This document shows, piece by piece, positions 10,409 through 18,979 of a stretch of 53,888 nucleotides of DNA. Numbering within the stretch: position 1 is the stretch's first letter; each line of letters begins with the position of its first letter. A program made the position numbers and the translations under genes. The notes under the pieces were generated by a model that was not told the DNA's origin, made no database searches, and saw only the letters and a program-made list of their open reading frames with translations. The stretch is taken from positions 1 through 53,888 of the forward strand of contig JAJQHY010000026.1 in the NCBI GenBank assembly GCA_021199495.1. The letters run 5' to 3'. Origin of the DNA: Lachnospiraceae bacterium (GTDB taxonomy: Bacteria > Bacillota > Clostridia > Lachnospirales > Lachnospiraceae).

Positions 10409-11995
10409 ATGCAAACGGCAAAACAGATCAGACGTAAAATGATCCCGGCAGTATTTTCCATGGTATTGGCAGTCAGCCTGCTGATCGGATGCGGCGCGGA
10501 GCAGGAGCAGGCCGGTGTGGGCAATTCAGCAATTTCCGATATTTACGTGGAAGCCATTCCGGACTTGTCCGATGATTTTATCCGCGGCATGGACGCATCC
10601 TCCGTTCTGGCGGAGGAAAACAGCGGAGTGATCTATTACAACTTTGAAGGCGAAGAACAGGATGTGTTTCAGACGCTGGCACAGGCCGGAGTCAATTACA
10701 TCCGTCTGCGGGTCTGGAATGACCCCTATGATGAGGAAGGAAACGGCTACGGCGGCGGCAACAACGATCTGGCCACAGCCTTAGAACTGGGAAAACGGGC
10801 CACCACCTGTGGTATGAAGGTTTGTATTGATTTCCATTATTCGGATTTCTGGGCGGACCCGAAGCGTCAGCACGCTCCCAAAGCCTGGGCGGACATGGAT
10901 ATTGATGAAAAGAGTCAGGCTCTTTATGACTTTACCATAGACAGCCTGACGCAGCTCATGGACGCCGGCGTGGATGTAGGCATGGTCCAGATCGGCAATG
11001 AGATCAACAACGGCATGTCCGGAGAAACTGAAAGTTATGCCGTCATGCAGCTTCTGGATGCCGGCAGCCGTGCGGTCCGGGAAATCTCCAGGACCTATGG
11101 GCAGGATATTCAGATTGCGGTTCATTACACCAATATTGACAATGAAGGAGAAATAGCGACCCACGCAGCGGAGCTTGCGAAGTACGGAATTGATTATGAC
11201 GTGTTCGGCCTGTCCTATTATCCCTTCTGGGACGGCACCAATGAAAATATGCAGTCTGTCGCATTGATGATCCAGGAACATTACGGCAAACAGGTCATGA
11301 TCGCAGAAACCTCCTACTGCTATACCCTGGAGGACGGGGACGGCACAGGAAACAGCTTCGCTGACGCCGATGATCTGGTGGAGGGATACGGCGCCACTGT
11401 GCAAAGCCAGGCGACCATGATCCGGGATGTCTGTGCCGCAGCCAATGAGGCCGGTGTGATCGGTGTGTTCTACTGGGAGGGAGTATGGATTCCCGTAGGT
11501 GACGCGGATTATGACGCCAATTTCCCCGTCTGGGAGAAATACGGCAGCGGCTGGGCCAGCAGCTACGCAGCGGATTATGATCCGGAGGACGCCGGAAAAT
11601 ATTACGGCGGCTGTTCCTGGGATAATCAGGCCATGTTCGACTTTGACGGATATCCGCTGGCGTCTCTGAAAGTCTTCGGATATCTGAAGGACGGCAATGA
11701 GGCCGGACCCGCCGTGGACTACATTCCGGACGTATACTATACCGGCACTGTGGGCAGCGAGCCTGCTCTTCCCGAAACCGTGCCGGTCATTTACAACAAC
11801 CGCTCCCTCAATCAGGAGACAGCCGTTATCTGGAACGCGGAGCAGCTTAACTCCATTGACGCCAGTATCAACGGCTCCTATGAGATTTCCGGCGTCACTG
11901 AGGATGGTGATCCCGTCACCTGCCATGTGGAGATAACATCCATCAATCTGGTCACAAACCCCAGCTTTGAGGAATATACAGACGCCCACCATTGA
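10409..11995 (+). CDS. GH53 endo-beta-1,4-galactanase lipoprotein, C-terminally disrupted
   Basis: Cell-surface enzyme that should cut beta-1,4-galactan side chains. Signal peptide with lipobox LIGC (Cys28). The catalytic GH53 domain spans about 55-445, with acid/base Glu198 in QIGNEINNG and nucleophile Glu300 in MIAETSY, both intact. It is followed by a bacterial Ig-like segment (about 455-513). The frame then enters the start of a carbohydrate-binding module (NLVTNPSFEE) and stops after 528 residues. The end of such a module is found just downstream in another frame, so the intact module was probably lost by deletion. Catalysis should survive. AGGAGG lies about 12 nt before the ATG. Confidence 0.92.
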   Translation: MQTAKQIRRKMIPAVFSMVLAVSLLIGCGAEQEQAGVGNSAISDIYVEAIPDLSDDFIRGMDASSVLAEENSGVIYYNFEGEEQDVFQTLAQAGVNYIRLRVWNDPYDEEGNGYGGGNNDLATALELGKRATTCGMKVCIDFHYSDFWADPKRQHAPKAWADMDIDEKSQALYDFTIDSLTQLMDAGVDVGMVQIGNEINNGMSGETESYAVMQLLDAGSRAVREISRTYGQDIQIAVHYTNIDNEGEIATHAAELAKYGIDYDVFGLSYYPFWDGTNENMQSVALMIQEHYGKQVMIAETSYCYTLEDGDGTGNSFADADDLVEGYGATVQSQATMIRDVCAAANEAGVIGVFYWEGVWIPVGDADYDANFPVWEKYGSGWASSYAADYDPEDAGKYYGGCSWDNQAMFDFDGYPLASLKVFGYLKDGNEAGPAVDYIPDVYYTGTVGSEPALPETVPVIYNNRSLNQETAVIWNAEQLNSIDASINGSYEISGVTEDGDPVTCHVEITSINLVTNPSFEEYTDAHH

Positions 11996-12104
11996 AATTA
12001 CTCTTGAGGAAAGCGGCTCCATCTCCTTCGGCGTACATATAAAATGCGCCGCCCAAAGCTGGGGCAGCGTGGACGACTTTACGCTGATTCAGCTTTCTGA
12101 CTAG
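11991..12104 (+). pseudogene. Out-of-frame remnant of the galactanase binding module
   Basis: In the frame starting at 11991 the DNA reads IEITLEESGSISFGVHIK, CAAQSWGSVDDFTLIQLSD and then TAG. This looks like the last strands of a jelly-roll carbohydrate-binding module usually found at the end of Lachnospiraceae GH53 proteins. The first strand is still in the GH53 frame, and about 90-100 residues between them are missing. Seen: the two halves in different frames. Inferred: a deletion with frameshift. Confidence 0.7.
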
Positions 12105-12120
12105 TACAGCATAAGAAGAA

Positions 12121-12168
12121 AAAGGCACTCCTCCGGTTTTCCCTGACCAGAGAGTGCCTCTTTTTTCT
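12121..12168. terminator. Bidirectional terminator between galactanase and amylase
   Basis: An 8-bp stem (12123-12130 with 12152-12159) is followed by a T run on the plus strand and preceded by an A run that gives a T tract on the minus strand. It separates the convergent GH53 and GH13 genes. Confidence 0.8.
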
Positions 12169-13848
12169 TTAACGCAGTACGCAGATCGACTGCCCCGGCA
12201 TGGTGACCATGTTGTCCGTAAGCGTAATCTCCTCTTCTCCCACCGTCAGGCAGTTTTTAAGCTCCATGCCTTCCAGCGCAGTACCTGTCAGATCAATAGT
12301 GACCGCCTCCGAATCCGTATTATAAAGAATGGCGATAGTGCTTTCCTCCCAGGTTTTTAAGATGACTGCGGTATCGCCTGCCGTCAGCTCCTCCACAATC
12401 GTGATCCCGCCGCGGGCGATCTCCGGGTTCTGATTGCGCATCAACAGCGCTTCCTTATAATAAGAAAGGATGGATGTTTCGTCCGCAAGCTGCTCGTCCA
12501 CAGCCGCGAAGGAAGAGGTGATGCCCTGCTCCATATTTTCCGGGCCCACGGTCATCCCGGTGATGTCCGTGTCAGACCAGTACATGGGAATGCGCTTGTT
12601 TTCATCGGACTGCCCCTTGCTCTTCATGCCGATCTCCTCACCGTAATAGACGAAGGGACTGCCGTTCATGGTCATCAGAAGGCCGCAGGCCATTTTCATG
12701 TTGCTCTCATTATTCTGCAGGTTGTTGGCCACACGAACCTGGTCATGATTGGTCAGGAAGGGCGCGTCAATATAGTCCGCGTACACCGCCGAGTAGGTTT
12801 GCTGATCTGTCAGCATGGTCGTCACGAATTTCTCCGCGGTGGCCGTGCCCATGGCTGTCTTTTCAATCACGCCGTCCACGCTGGAATTCGGGAAGTTGAA
12901 AAAGCTCGGCGTCTCGCTTAAGTAATAGGATTCGATCGTGGTGCTGCCTGCCCACACCTCGCTCACCATGTAAAAGTCCGGATTGGTCTCGCAGCAGTAG
13001 GTGTAGAGCCAGTTTAAAATACTGCGGTTTAATTCGCCGTCCGTCTCGTCAAAGTGCATGGCGGCGTCCATGCGGAAGCCATCCACGCCCAGATCCAGCC
13101 AGAAGTCCGCGATACTCTCCAGCTCCGCCTTCAGCGCCTCGCACTCCAGATTCAAGTCCGGCATTTCTGAGGAGAATTCTCCCTCATAATACCACGCCGC
13201 ACCCTCTGTCGCGCCGGGAATCTCATACCAGACGCCGCTCTCCTGTGTTCTGGAAAAATGATAATACTCCACATACGGACAGACGGTCACATCCGGCTCC
13301 TCGTCCGCGCCGAGCGAAGCCAGATATTCACAGGCCGTGGTGAACCACTCATGCTGTGAGGAGGAATGATTGATCACCATATCAATAATCAGGCGGATGC
13401 CGCGGCTGTGGCACTCCTCCACCAGATTCTCAAAATCCTCCAGTGTACCGTAGACCGGATCAATGTCATAATAATCCGTCACGTCATATTTGTGATAGGA
13501 GGGCGAGGGCATGATGGGCATAAGCCAGATGCCGTTGAAGCCCATGTCCGCGATGTAGTCCAGCTTCTCTGTGACGCCGTTTAAGTCGCCGATACCGTCG
13601 CCATCGCTGTCATAAAAAGAATAAACAAAGATTTCATAATAGTTGCGATAGTTGTCATCGATGATATTTAACTCCACCGCGGTTTCGCCGCCTGCTTCCT
13701 GCGAAGCACTGTCAGACGTACCCGCGTCCGAACAGCCGCTAAAGAGCGCAGACAGAAGTGTAACCGCGAGGCATAAACTGAATATCCGCCGTTTTATGGA
13801 TGTTTCTGTTGCTTTTGTTCTTTCTTTTCCTTTCCACTGTGCCGTCAT
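12169..13848 (-). CDS. GH13 alpha-amylase family lipoprotein
   Basis: Surface alpha-glucan hydrolase of 559 residues with lipobox LFSGC (Cys39). The GH13 barrel starts near 68 (YYEIFVYSFYDSDGDGIGDL). Catalytic residues are visible: nucleophile Asp261 (DGFRMDAAMH), acid/base Glu297 (VSEVWAG) and transition-state Asp369 (FLTNHDQ). A short beta domain ends the protein. Start 13848 has AGGAGG 7 nt upstream. The gene follows the kinase gene by 58 bp on the same strand. A possible own promoter (TTGACT at 13905-13910, 17 bp, TATCCT at 13882-13887) overlaps the kinase 3' end. Exact specificity (amylase, neopullulanase, alpha-glucosidase) cannot be told. Confidence 0.92.
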   Translation of the reverse strand: MTAQWKGKERTKATETSIKRRIFSLCLAVTLLSALFSGCSDAGTSDSASQEAGGETAVELNIIDDNYRNYYEIFVYSFYDSDGDGIGDLNGVTEKLDYIADMGFNGIWLMPIMPSPSYHKYDVTDYYDIDPVYGTLEDFENLVEECHSRGIRLIIDMVINHSSSQHEWFTTACEYLASLGADEEPDVTVCPYVEYYHFSRTQESGVWYEIPGATEGAAWYYEGEFSSEMPDLNLECEALKAELESIADFWLDLGVDGFRMDAAMHFDETDGELNRSILNWLYTYCCETNPDFYMVSEVWAGSTTIESYYLSETPSFFNFPNSSVDGVIEKTAMGTATAEKFVTTMLTDQQTYSAVYADYIDAPFLTNHDQVRVANNLQNNESNMKMACGLLMTMNGSPFVYYGEEIGMKSKGQSDENKRIPMYWSDTDITGMTVGPENMEQGITSSFAAVDEQLADETSILSYYKEALLMRNQNPEIARGGITIVEELTAGDTAVILKTWEESTIAILYNTDSEAVTIDLTGTALEGMELKNCLTVGEEEITLTDNMVTMPGQSICVLR

Positions 13849-13906
13849 AAAAATACCTCCTTCTCTCCGGAACCTGTAACAAGGATAACAAACCACACGC
13901 AGAAAG

Positions 13907-15385
13907 TCAACGAACAATCGGGCGGTTCGGCATGCCTGTCCGGCTCCTGCATGATTTTTTCGTGGTTTTGGACTTCATTTTCTCCCCGTTGGGAAAGCGA
14001 ACCGTGAAAATAACCCTTCCATCTGCGCAGGTCACGGAAATCGCTCCCTGATGCGCCGTCACGATATTTTGGGCAATGGTCAGGCCCAGACCATAATGTC
14101 CCGTATCGCTGCGGTTTGGATCACTTCTGAAAAAGCGGGAAAAGATTTCCGCTCTGTCCGTCTCCGGTATGAAACCCGGATTGGAAATGGTCAGGACGGT
14201 TTCCGTCTTCTCACGGCTCAGCCGGATGAGGATACTGCCCTCCCCTTCACTGTGAGAGAGCGCGTTATCCATCAGGATGGAAACCAACTGACTGAGCTGA
14301 CTGGAATTTCCGTAAACGGCCACATTTTCTTCTATCTGATAATCCAATTTTCTTCCCGCCTCAAACGCAACGCTTTCAAACGGGAGCACGCCGCCCAGCA
14401 CCAGACGGCCAAAATCCAGCTGCTCCATCTGCGGAGTTTCCCGCTCCGTCCGCGCCAACGTAAGCAGTTCGTTTACCAGTGCAGCCATCCGGCTGCTTTC
14501 GGAACGAATATTGTCCAGCCATTTACTGCTGCCGACTTCCCTCCCTAAAAGCTCCGCGTTGGCCTCAATGACGGAGACCGGCGTTTTCAGCTCATGGCTC
14601 GCGTCGGAGATAAACTGCCGTTCACGTCGGTCGCTTTCCTCCAGAGGGCGAATGATCCAGCGGGCAAGGGCATTGGCGCACAGAAATAAAACCGCTACCA
14701 TCACCACGCCCAGAAGCAGCGCATAACGAAACAGTGTGGTAAAGCTGTCCGAAGCCAGCGTATTGTCCATCAGTACGACAAGCGTATAAGTCTCTTCCTC
14801 ATCAATGCAGTAGACAAAATTACCACGAGTGCCCTGACTTATGCCTTTCTGCAAAAGATACGCAGCCGTACTTAAAATCTGGTCCTCCGAATAAAGAGCG
14901 TCACTTCCCATATCTATACTGAGAGGTTGCCCATCCTGATCATACGCCACGGAATAGAAAGAAGAAAGCTGGTACCTGGCGCTGTCATGGTCCGGAATAT
15001 CATCCGGCGATGGCAAGTCGCCCTGCTCCGGCAAGTCGTCCTGGTCCGGCAAATTCTCCTGGTCCGGTAATTCCTCCTGGTCTGTTGAAGCGTCCTGGTC
15101 CGACAGATCCTTCTGGTCTGTTGAAACACCCTGGTCCGGTCTGTCACCATCGCCGTCCCGTAAGACCGGCTCTGCGATCTGTCTTTCACTCGGATTTCCG
15201 TTTTCCCGATACTCCTCCACATATATCTCCAGCATATCCAGATTTTCCTGATACAGATCCCGGTAGCTGAGAAAATAAATCATCGCCAGCGTCACAATAT
15301 ACAACAGAAGAAACGCCGTCATCACGACCGCTACAATCTGACGTCTGGAACGCTGAAACGCACTGTTTAATCTTTTCCTACGCAC
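13907..15385 (-). CDS. Sensor histidine kinase with repetitive extracellular domain
   Basis: Membrane kinase of 492 residues: TM1 about 17-39, an extracellular domain about 41-218 and TM2 about 219-240. A HAMP-like junction leads to the dimerisation helix with phospho-acceptor His264 (DASHELKTPV) and an ATPase domain with a GLGL G2 box. The extracellular part contains degenerate six-residue repeats of the DQxxLP/DQxxxT type (about 83-133), unusual for a sensor. The start is GTG at 15385, overlapping the regulator gene by 8 bp. The signal is unknown; neighbouring glycan genes suggest a carbohydrate or cell-envelope cue. Confidence 0.9.
   Translation of the reverse strand: MRRKRLNSAFQRSRRQIVAVVMTAFLLLYIVTLAMIYFLSYRDLYQENLDMLEIYVEEYRENGNPSERQIAEPVLRDGDGDRPDQGVSTDQKDLSDQDASTDQEELPDQENLPDQDDLPEQGDLPSPDDIPDHDSARYQLSSFYSVAYDQDGQPLSIDMGSDALYSEDQILSTAAYLLQKGISQGTRGNFVYCIDEEETYTLVVLMDNTLASDSFTTLFRYALLLGVVMVAVLFLCANALARWIIRPLEESDRRERQFISDASHELKTPVSVIEANAELLGREVGSSKWLDNIRSESSRMAALVNELLTLARTERETPQMEQLDFGRLVLGGVLPFESVAFEAGRKLDYQIEENVAVYGNSSQLSQLVSILMDNALSHSEGEGSILIRLSREKTETVLTISNPGFIPETDRAEIFSRFFRSDPNRSDTGHYGLGLTIAQNIVTAHQGAISVTCADGRVIFTVRFPNGEKMKSKTTKKSCRSRTGMPNRPIVR
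14987..15139 (-). repeat. Degenerate 18-bp tandem repeats inside the kinase gene
   Basis: Roughly eight units of about 18 bp, each with a CTGGTC-like core on the plus strand, encode the Asp/Gln/Pro hexad repeats of the sensor domain. The units vary in sequence but keep the frame. Confidence 0.75.
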
Positions 15386-16061
15386 TCTCCCACCTCAATT
15401 CATACCCGGCGCCGCGAACCGCCTTGATTTCCACGCGGGAACCGACAAACATGAGCTTTTTGCGGACGAAGGAAATATAGACCTCAACCTTATTATATTC
15501 CGCCTCATTGTCATAACCCCAGATTTTCACCGCAAGCTGTTCCTTGGACAAAACCCGCTTCTGATTGGCCAGCAAATATTCTAAAACCCGGCACTCCTTT
15601 TCGCTCAAATGAACACTCTGGCCGGAGGCGACACAATACAGCGTCAGGGATCTCGTATCCAGCGCCAGGTCGCCCGCGCACAGTCTGTCATCCGCCGACG
15701 GAAGCCCCCTGCGGCACAGGGCACGCACCCGCGCCATAAGCTCCCGCGGCTGAAACGGCTTTGTCAGATAATCATCGGCTCCGGCGTCCAGCCCCGCCAC
15801 CTTGTCGTCCAGCTCACTCTTCGCTGTGAGCATCAAAATTGGAGTATGAATTCCGGCCTTCCGGCTCTGGGACGCAACTTCCAGGCCGGACAATCCGGGC
15901 AGCATGACATCCAGAATCACGCAGTCGTACTGTCCGCTTAAGATCGCCGCAAGACCCTCATCCCCGCGGTAAAAGCAGTCTGTATCATAGCCCTCCTGGC
16001 TCAGAAGCTCTTTCAGGGCATCGGCCATGCGGAGCTCATCCTCCACCAGCAGAAGCTTCAT
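15378..16061 (-). CDS. OmpR/PhoB-family response regulator
   Basis: DNA-binding regulator of 227 residues. The receiver domain has acidic pocket ED at 7-8, phospho-acceptor Asp51 (DVMLPG) and the conserved Lys in MLTAKSE. A winged-helix output domain covers about 130-225, ending KAVRGAGYELRW. Start 16061 with GAGGAGG 8 nt upstream. It is cotranscribed with the kinase (8-bp overlap) and diverges from the tannase-like lipoprotein gene. The intergenic region holds a 41-bp palindrome and direct repeats that are candidate binding sites. Confidence 0.93.
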   Translation of the reverse strand: MKLLLVEDELRMADALKELLSQEGYDTDCFYRGDEGLAAILSGQYDCVILDVMLPGLSGLEVASQSRKAGIHTPILMLTAKSELDDKVAGLDAGADDYLTKPFQPRELMARVRALCRRGLPSADDRLCAGDLALDTRSLTLYCVASGQSVHLSEKECRVLEYLLANQKRVLSKEQLAVKIWGYDNEAEYNKVEVYISFVRKKLMFVGSRVEIKAVRGAGYELRWESA

Positions 16062-16136
16062 GATCGGTTCCTCCTCTTTTTATGTATATATGAACACCGG
16101 AACAGGGTATATTCAGGATAGGTTGTTTAAAAAATC

Positions 16137-16232
16137 CTTCAATCTTTTATAATATATCATACCATAGAAACCTTGAAAATAGATGGAAGACTTCAATCTT
16201 TTTTCAAGGTACCTGTGATAGGATGATATAAG
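16137..16232. promoter_or_regulatory. Palindromic operator and promoter region between regulator and tannase-like gene
   Basis: ACCTTGAAAA (16170-16179) and its exact reverse complement (16201-16210) frame a central GAAGACTTC, giving a 41-bp near-palindrome. The sequence CTTCAATCTTTT occurs twice (16137-16148 and 16191-16202), 54 bp apart. An extended -10 TGATATAAG lies at 16224-16232 for the plus-strand gene. These look like regulator sites, probably for the adjacent OmpR-type protein (inference). Confidence 0.6.
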
Positions 16233-16318
16233 CAGTTACTGTATACAGTCATTTCTCCATATATGTAAAAGCGATGGCTGTATATATGCAGTAAAAAGCA
16301 AAAAGGAGGTCTCACTTT

Positions 16319-18799
16319 ATGAAAAAAGCAATCGCGCTGCTTTGCGCCATGTCCCTGATTTTCAGTCTGGTCGCCTGCGGCAGCGCATCTTCAGCGGTAG
16401 AATCAGAAGAGGCACAGACAGAGGACAGTGTGTCTGAAAACACAGAAGCAGAAGGCACCGATACTGCCGGCACACAAACACAGGCCACAGTAGTATCCGA
16501 TAAGGAGTATATCGAAACCACTCTGAATCTGGCCAATAACACAGATTATACCTGGAGCTACAATTCCTCCGCGGACGCGTGGGTGATGTCCATCGTCTCC
16601 GCCGTGGCCTATCCGGAGATCGAGGATGAGGAGGGCGTCTCCGTCTGCGTGCCCGGCCCATATGTCACCGGCATCGACACCGATGGTGACGGAACCGCGG
16701 ATGTGACATCTGCAAATTATACCGAAGCAGTCAACGGCAGCCTGGTGATCGACTACGACGCGGAAATCACCAGCACGAACGGCCAGGTGTATACCGCCTC
16801 CACCGCGCCGGTGATTCTCAATACCGGGGCGGCGGGCTACTCCTCCTCCACCAACACCCAGGCGGCGACCACCTACGCCTCCGAGGGATATATCAATGTT
16901 GCCTGCGGCAACCGCGGCAAGCAGGACACCGCCACGGATGCGGACGGCAACACCTATTACACCGGCGACGCGCCCTCCTGCCTGGCCGACCAGAAAGCCG
17001 CTGCCCGTTTTGTGAAATATAACATTCTCCTGGGCAACCTTCCCGGCAGCGTGGATTATCTTGTCTCCACCGGCGGCTCCGGCGGCGGCGCGCACGCGAC
17101 CATGTTCGCGGCCACTTCCAACAACCCCGACTTCTATCCTTATCAGGAGGAAGTGGGAGCGGTCGGCTGCTACCTGAATGACGACGGCACCTACACCACC
17201 ACGGTTACCATTGACGGCGAGGAAGTCGCGCTGTCCGACGGCGCCTGGGGGTGCATCGCCTACAGTGCCATCACTTCTCTCTACGAGGGAGACATGGCGC
17301 TGGCCTTCGAATATTATATGGATGTTGATTATGAATTCGGTTCTGATTTCCAGGCACAGCTGGCGGAGTATCTCTCTGAAGCATATATGGAATATATCAA
17401 TGCGCAGAACCTGACCGTGGAGGAAGCCGATGTTGGCTTTGACCTGGACGGGGACGGTGCGTTAAACAGCACCATCGTCCTGACCATTGAATATGATGAA
17501 ACCCTGTACGCCGACACCAACGGCTACGGCGGCACCTATCTGGATCTGTATCTGGCGGAATTTATTTCCAACCTGCAGTGGTATCTGGATAATCTGGACT
17601 ACGCGAGCGGCTGGACCTGGTTTGACGAGGACGGAAACGCCCTGTCTGACGAGGAAGTGGCCGCCATGACGACCGAAGATAAGGCAGTGGCCTTTATTGA
17701 AGGCCGCTACACAGCCGGAAGTACCGGCGGTATGGGCGGCGGCACAGAAATGCTGCCCAGCAGCATGAATGGCGCTGCAGACTTCACCGGCGGCAGAGGA
17801 GACCGGTCTGACACAGAATCTTCCGGCAAAGACAACATTACAACCGGACTGCCTGGCGATATGACCGGCGGTACGCTGCCGGATGGCGCTTCCATCGGCA
17901 CGGACAGCACAAGCAGCCTGCCCGGCGACATTTCCGCCGAAGCAGGTGCCGGCCCCGACTCGACCAGTCTGCCCGGCGACACCGTGTCAATGACCGACAG
18001 CCTGCCTGACAACTCCATGGCCGTCACAGGAAGCACCACCTCCTCCATCACCAACGAGAACGTGGACACCAGCGGTGACACCATGGACGTCGGCACTCCC
18101 GACGCGGGCACGACGCAGGCCGCGGGCAGCTCAGTCGATTCCAACAATTACTCCAGCTATGAGGAAATGGTGGAGGCCTATGCTGCCGACATCGCGGAAA
18201 TCGAAGTCGGGGATGAATACGGCAACAACCTCGTCTACCTGTACAATCCGCTGAACTATATCGGTGATGAGGACACTGAGGGCGCCGCCTGGGCGCGCAT
18301 CCTCATGGGCGCCTCCGAAGGCGACATGTCCATGTTCACCTCTCTAAATCTCCAGATTGCCTGGCTGAACGCCGGCACAGACTGTGAGATTGAGTGGCAG
18401 TGGAACGGCGGCCATGTTCCCTCCGAGATTTTCAGCAGCTCCTTTGCGCTGTATGTCGACCAGATGTACGCCGAGTATGCGGGCGGTGTGGCGGTTGAGG
18501 CAGCCGAAGCTGAGGCGCAGACTTCGAATGGAACCTCCACGTCAGCCACCGGCACCGATTTAAGCAGCTGGGTAGACTACTCAGATATTACCGGCGTCTC
18601 CTTCTCCTTAGCAGACGCGGTCTCCTACCGCACTGCCGGCGCCAGCAAGGCCATACCCGGCTTCGACGTCATCGACTACGGCCAGGAGGATTACGTTTTC
18701 GGCAGCAGCACACAGGACGCGCGCCACTGGAATTCCATCCTGTTAGAGATTTTCGAGGAACACGCGGATACCTTATCCGCCCTCTTCAACGCAGGGTAA
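16319..18799 (+). CDS. Large lipoprotein resembling subtype B tannase (alpha/beta hydrolase)
   Basis: 826 residues with a lipoprotein signal (LVAC, Cys20). Residues about 60-465 resemble the bacterial subtype B tannase and related esterases. A nucleophile elbow GGSGG puts Ser254 as likely nucleophile, followed by GGGAHATMFAATSNNPDF. A low-complexity Gly/Ser/Thr/Asp linker (about 470-605) repeats LPGD. A C-terminal part (about 610-826) returns to hydrolase-like sequence (WNGGHVPSEIFSSSF, DARHWNSILLEIFEEHAD), so the linker appears to be an insertion in the fold. It may cleave esters on plant polyphenols or glycans; activity is inferred. AGGAGG lies 9 nt before the ATG, and a terminator follows. 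Confidence 0.75.
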   Translation: MKKAIALLCAMSLIFSLVACGSASSAVESEEAQTEDSVSENTEAEGTDTAGTQTQATVVSDKEYIETTLNLANNTDYTWSYNSSADAWVMSIVSAVAYPEIEDEEGVSVCVPGPYVTGIDTDGDGTADVTSANYTEAVNGSLVIDYDAEITSTNGQVYTASTAPVILNTGAAGYSSSTNTQAATTYASEGYINVACGNRGKQDTATDADGNTYYTGDAPSCLADQKAAARFVKYNILLGNLPGSVDYLVSTGGSGGGAHATMFAATSNNPDFYPYQEEVGAVGCYLNDDGTYTTTVTIDGEEVALSDGAWGCIAYSAITSLYEGDMALAFEYYMDVDYEFGSDFQAQLAEYLSEAYMEYINAQNLTVEEADVGFDLDGDGALNSTIVLTIEYDETLYADTNGYGGTYLDLYLAEFISNLQWYLDNLDYASGWTWFDEDGNALSDEEVAAMTTEDKAVAFIEGRYTAGSTGGMGGGTEMLPSSMNGAADFTGGRGDRSDTESSGKDNITTGLPGDMTGGTLPDGASIGTDSTSSLPGDISAEAGAGPDSTSLPGDTVSMTDSLPDNSMAVTGSTTSSITNENVDTSGDTMDVGTPDAGTTQAAGSSVDSNNYSSYEEMVEAYAADIAEIEVGDEYGNNLVYLYNPLNYIGDEDTEGAAWARILMGASEGDMSMFTSLNLQIAWLNAGTDCEIEWQWNGGHVPSEIFSSSFALYVDQMYAEYAGGVAVEAAEAEAQTSNGTSTSATGTDLSSWVDYSDITGVSFSLADAVSYRTAGASKAIPGFDVIDYGQEDYVFGSSTQDARHWNSILLEIFEEHADTLSALFNAG

Positions 18800-18838
18800 T
18801 CGATCCTTTCCTAACGCTTTCGTCTACTCTTTGAAATA

Positions 18839-18880
18839 GAAAAGCAGAGCCTGCCGCAAGGTTGACTCTGCTTTTCATTT
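18839..18880 (+). terminator. Terminator of the tannase-like gene
   Basis: An 11-bp perfect stem (18839-18849 with 18866-18876) ends in a T-rich run, 40 bp past the stop. Confidence 0.85.
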
Positions 18881-18921
18881 TCATGCTTTCTGCGTATCTT
18901 ATACAAATTTTCGTTATACTG

Positions 18922-18950
18922 TTGTATTTATGATAAAATTCTGATAAAAT
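18922..18950 (+). promoter_or_regulatory. Promoter of the Phd/RelE-type module
   Basis: TTGTAT (18922-18927) and TAAAAT (18945-18950) are 17 bp apart. TGATAAAAT occurs twice at an 11-bp period (18931-18939, 18942-18950) across the -10, as expected for an autorepressed antitoxin promoter. Confidence 0.65.
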
Positions 18951-18979
18951 AACGATAATAAAAATCAGGAGGTGCTATT

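Noticed and set aside
10781-12022. 413-codon open frame on the minus strand opposite the galactanase gene
   Set aside because: It mirrors a strongly supported GH53 gene, lacks a ribosome site and has no recognisable domain; high GC creates long antisense frames.
16403-17095. 230-codon Gly/Val-rich minus-strand frame opposite the tannase-like gene
   Set aside because: Its composition mirrors the opposite strand's codons; no start signal or domain.
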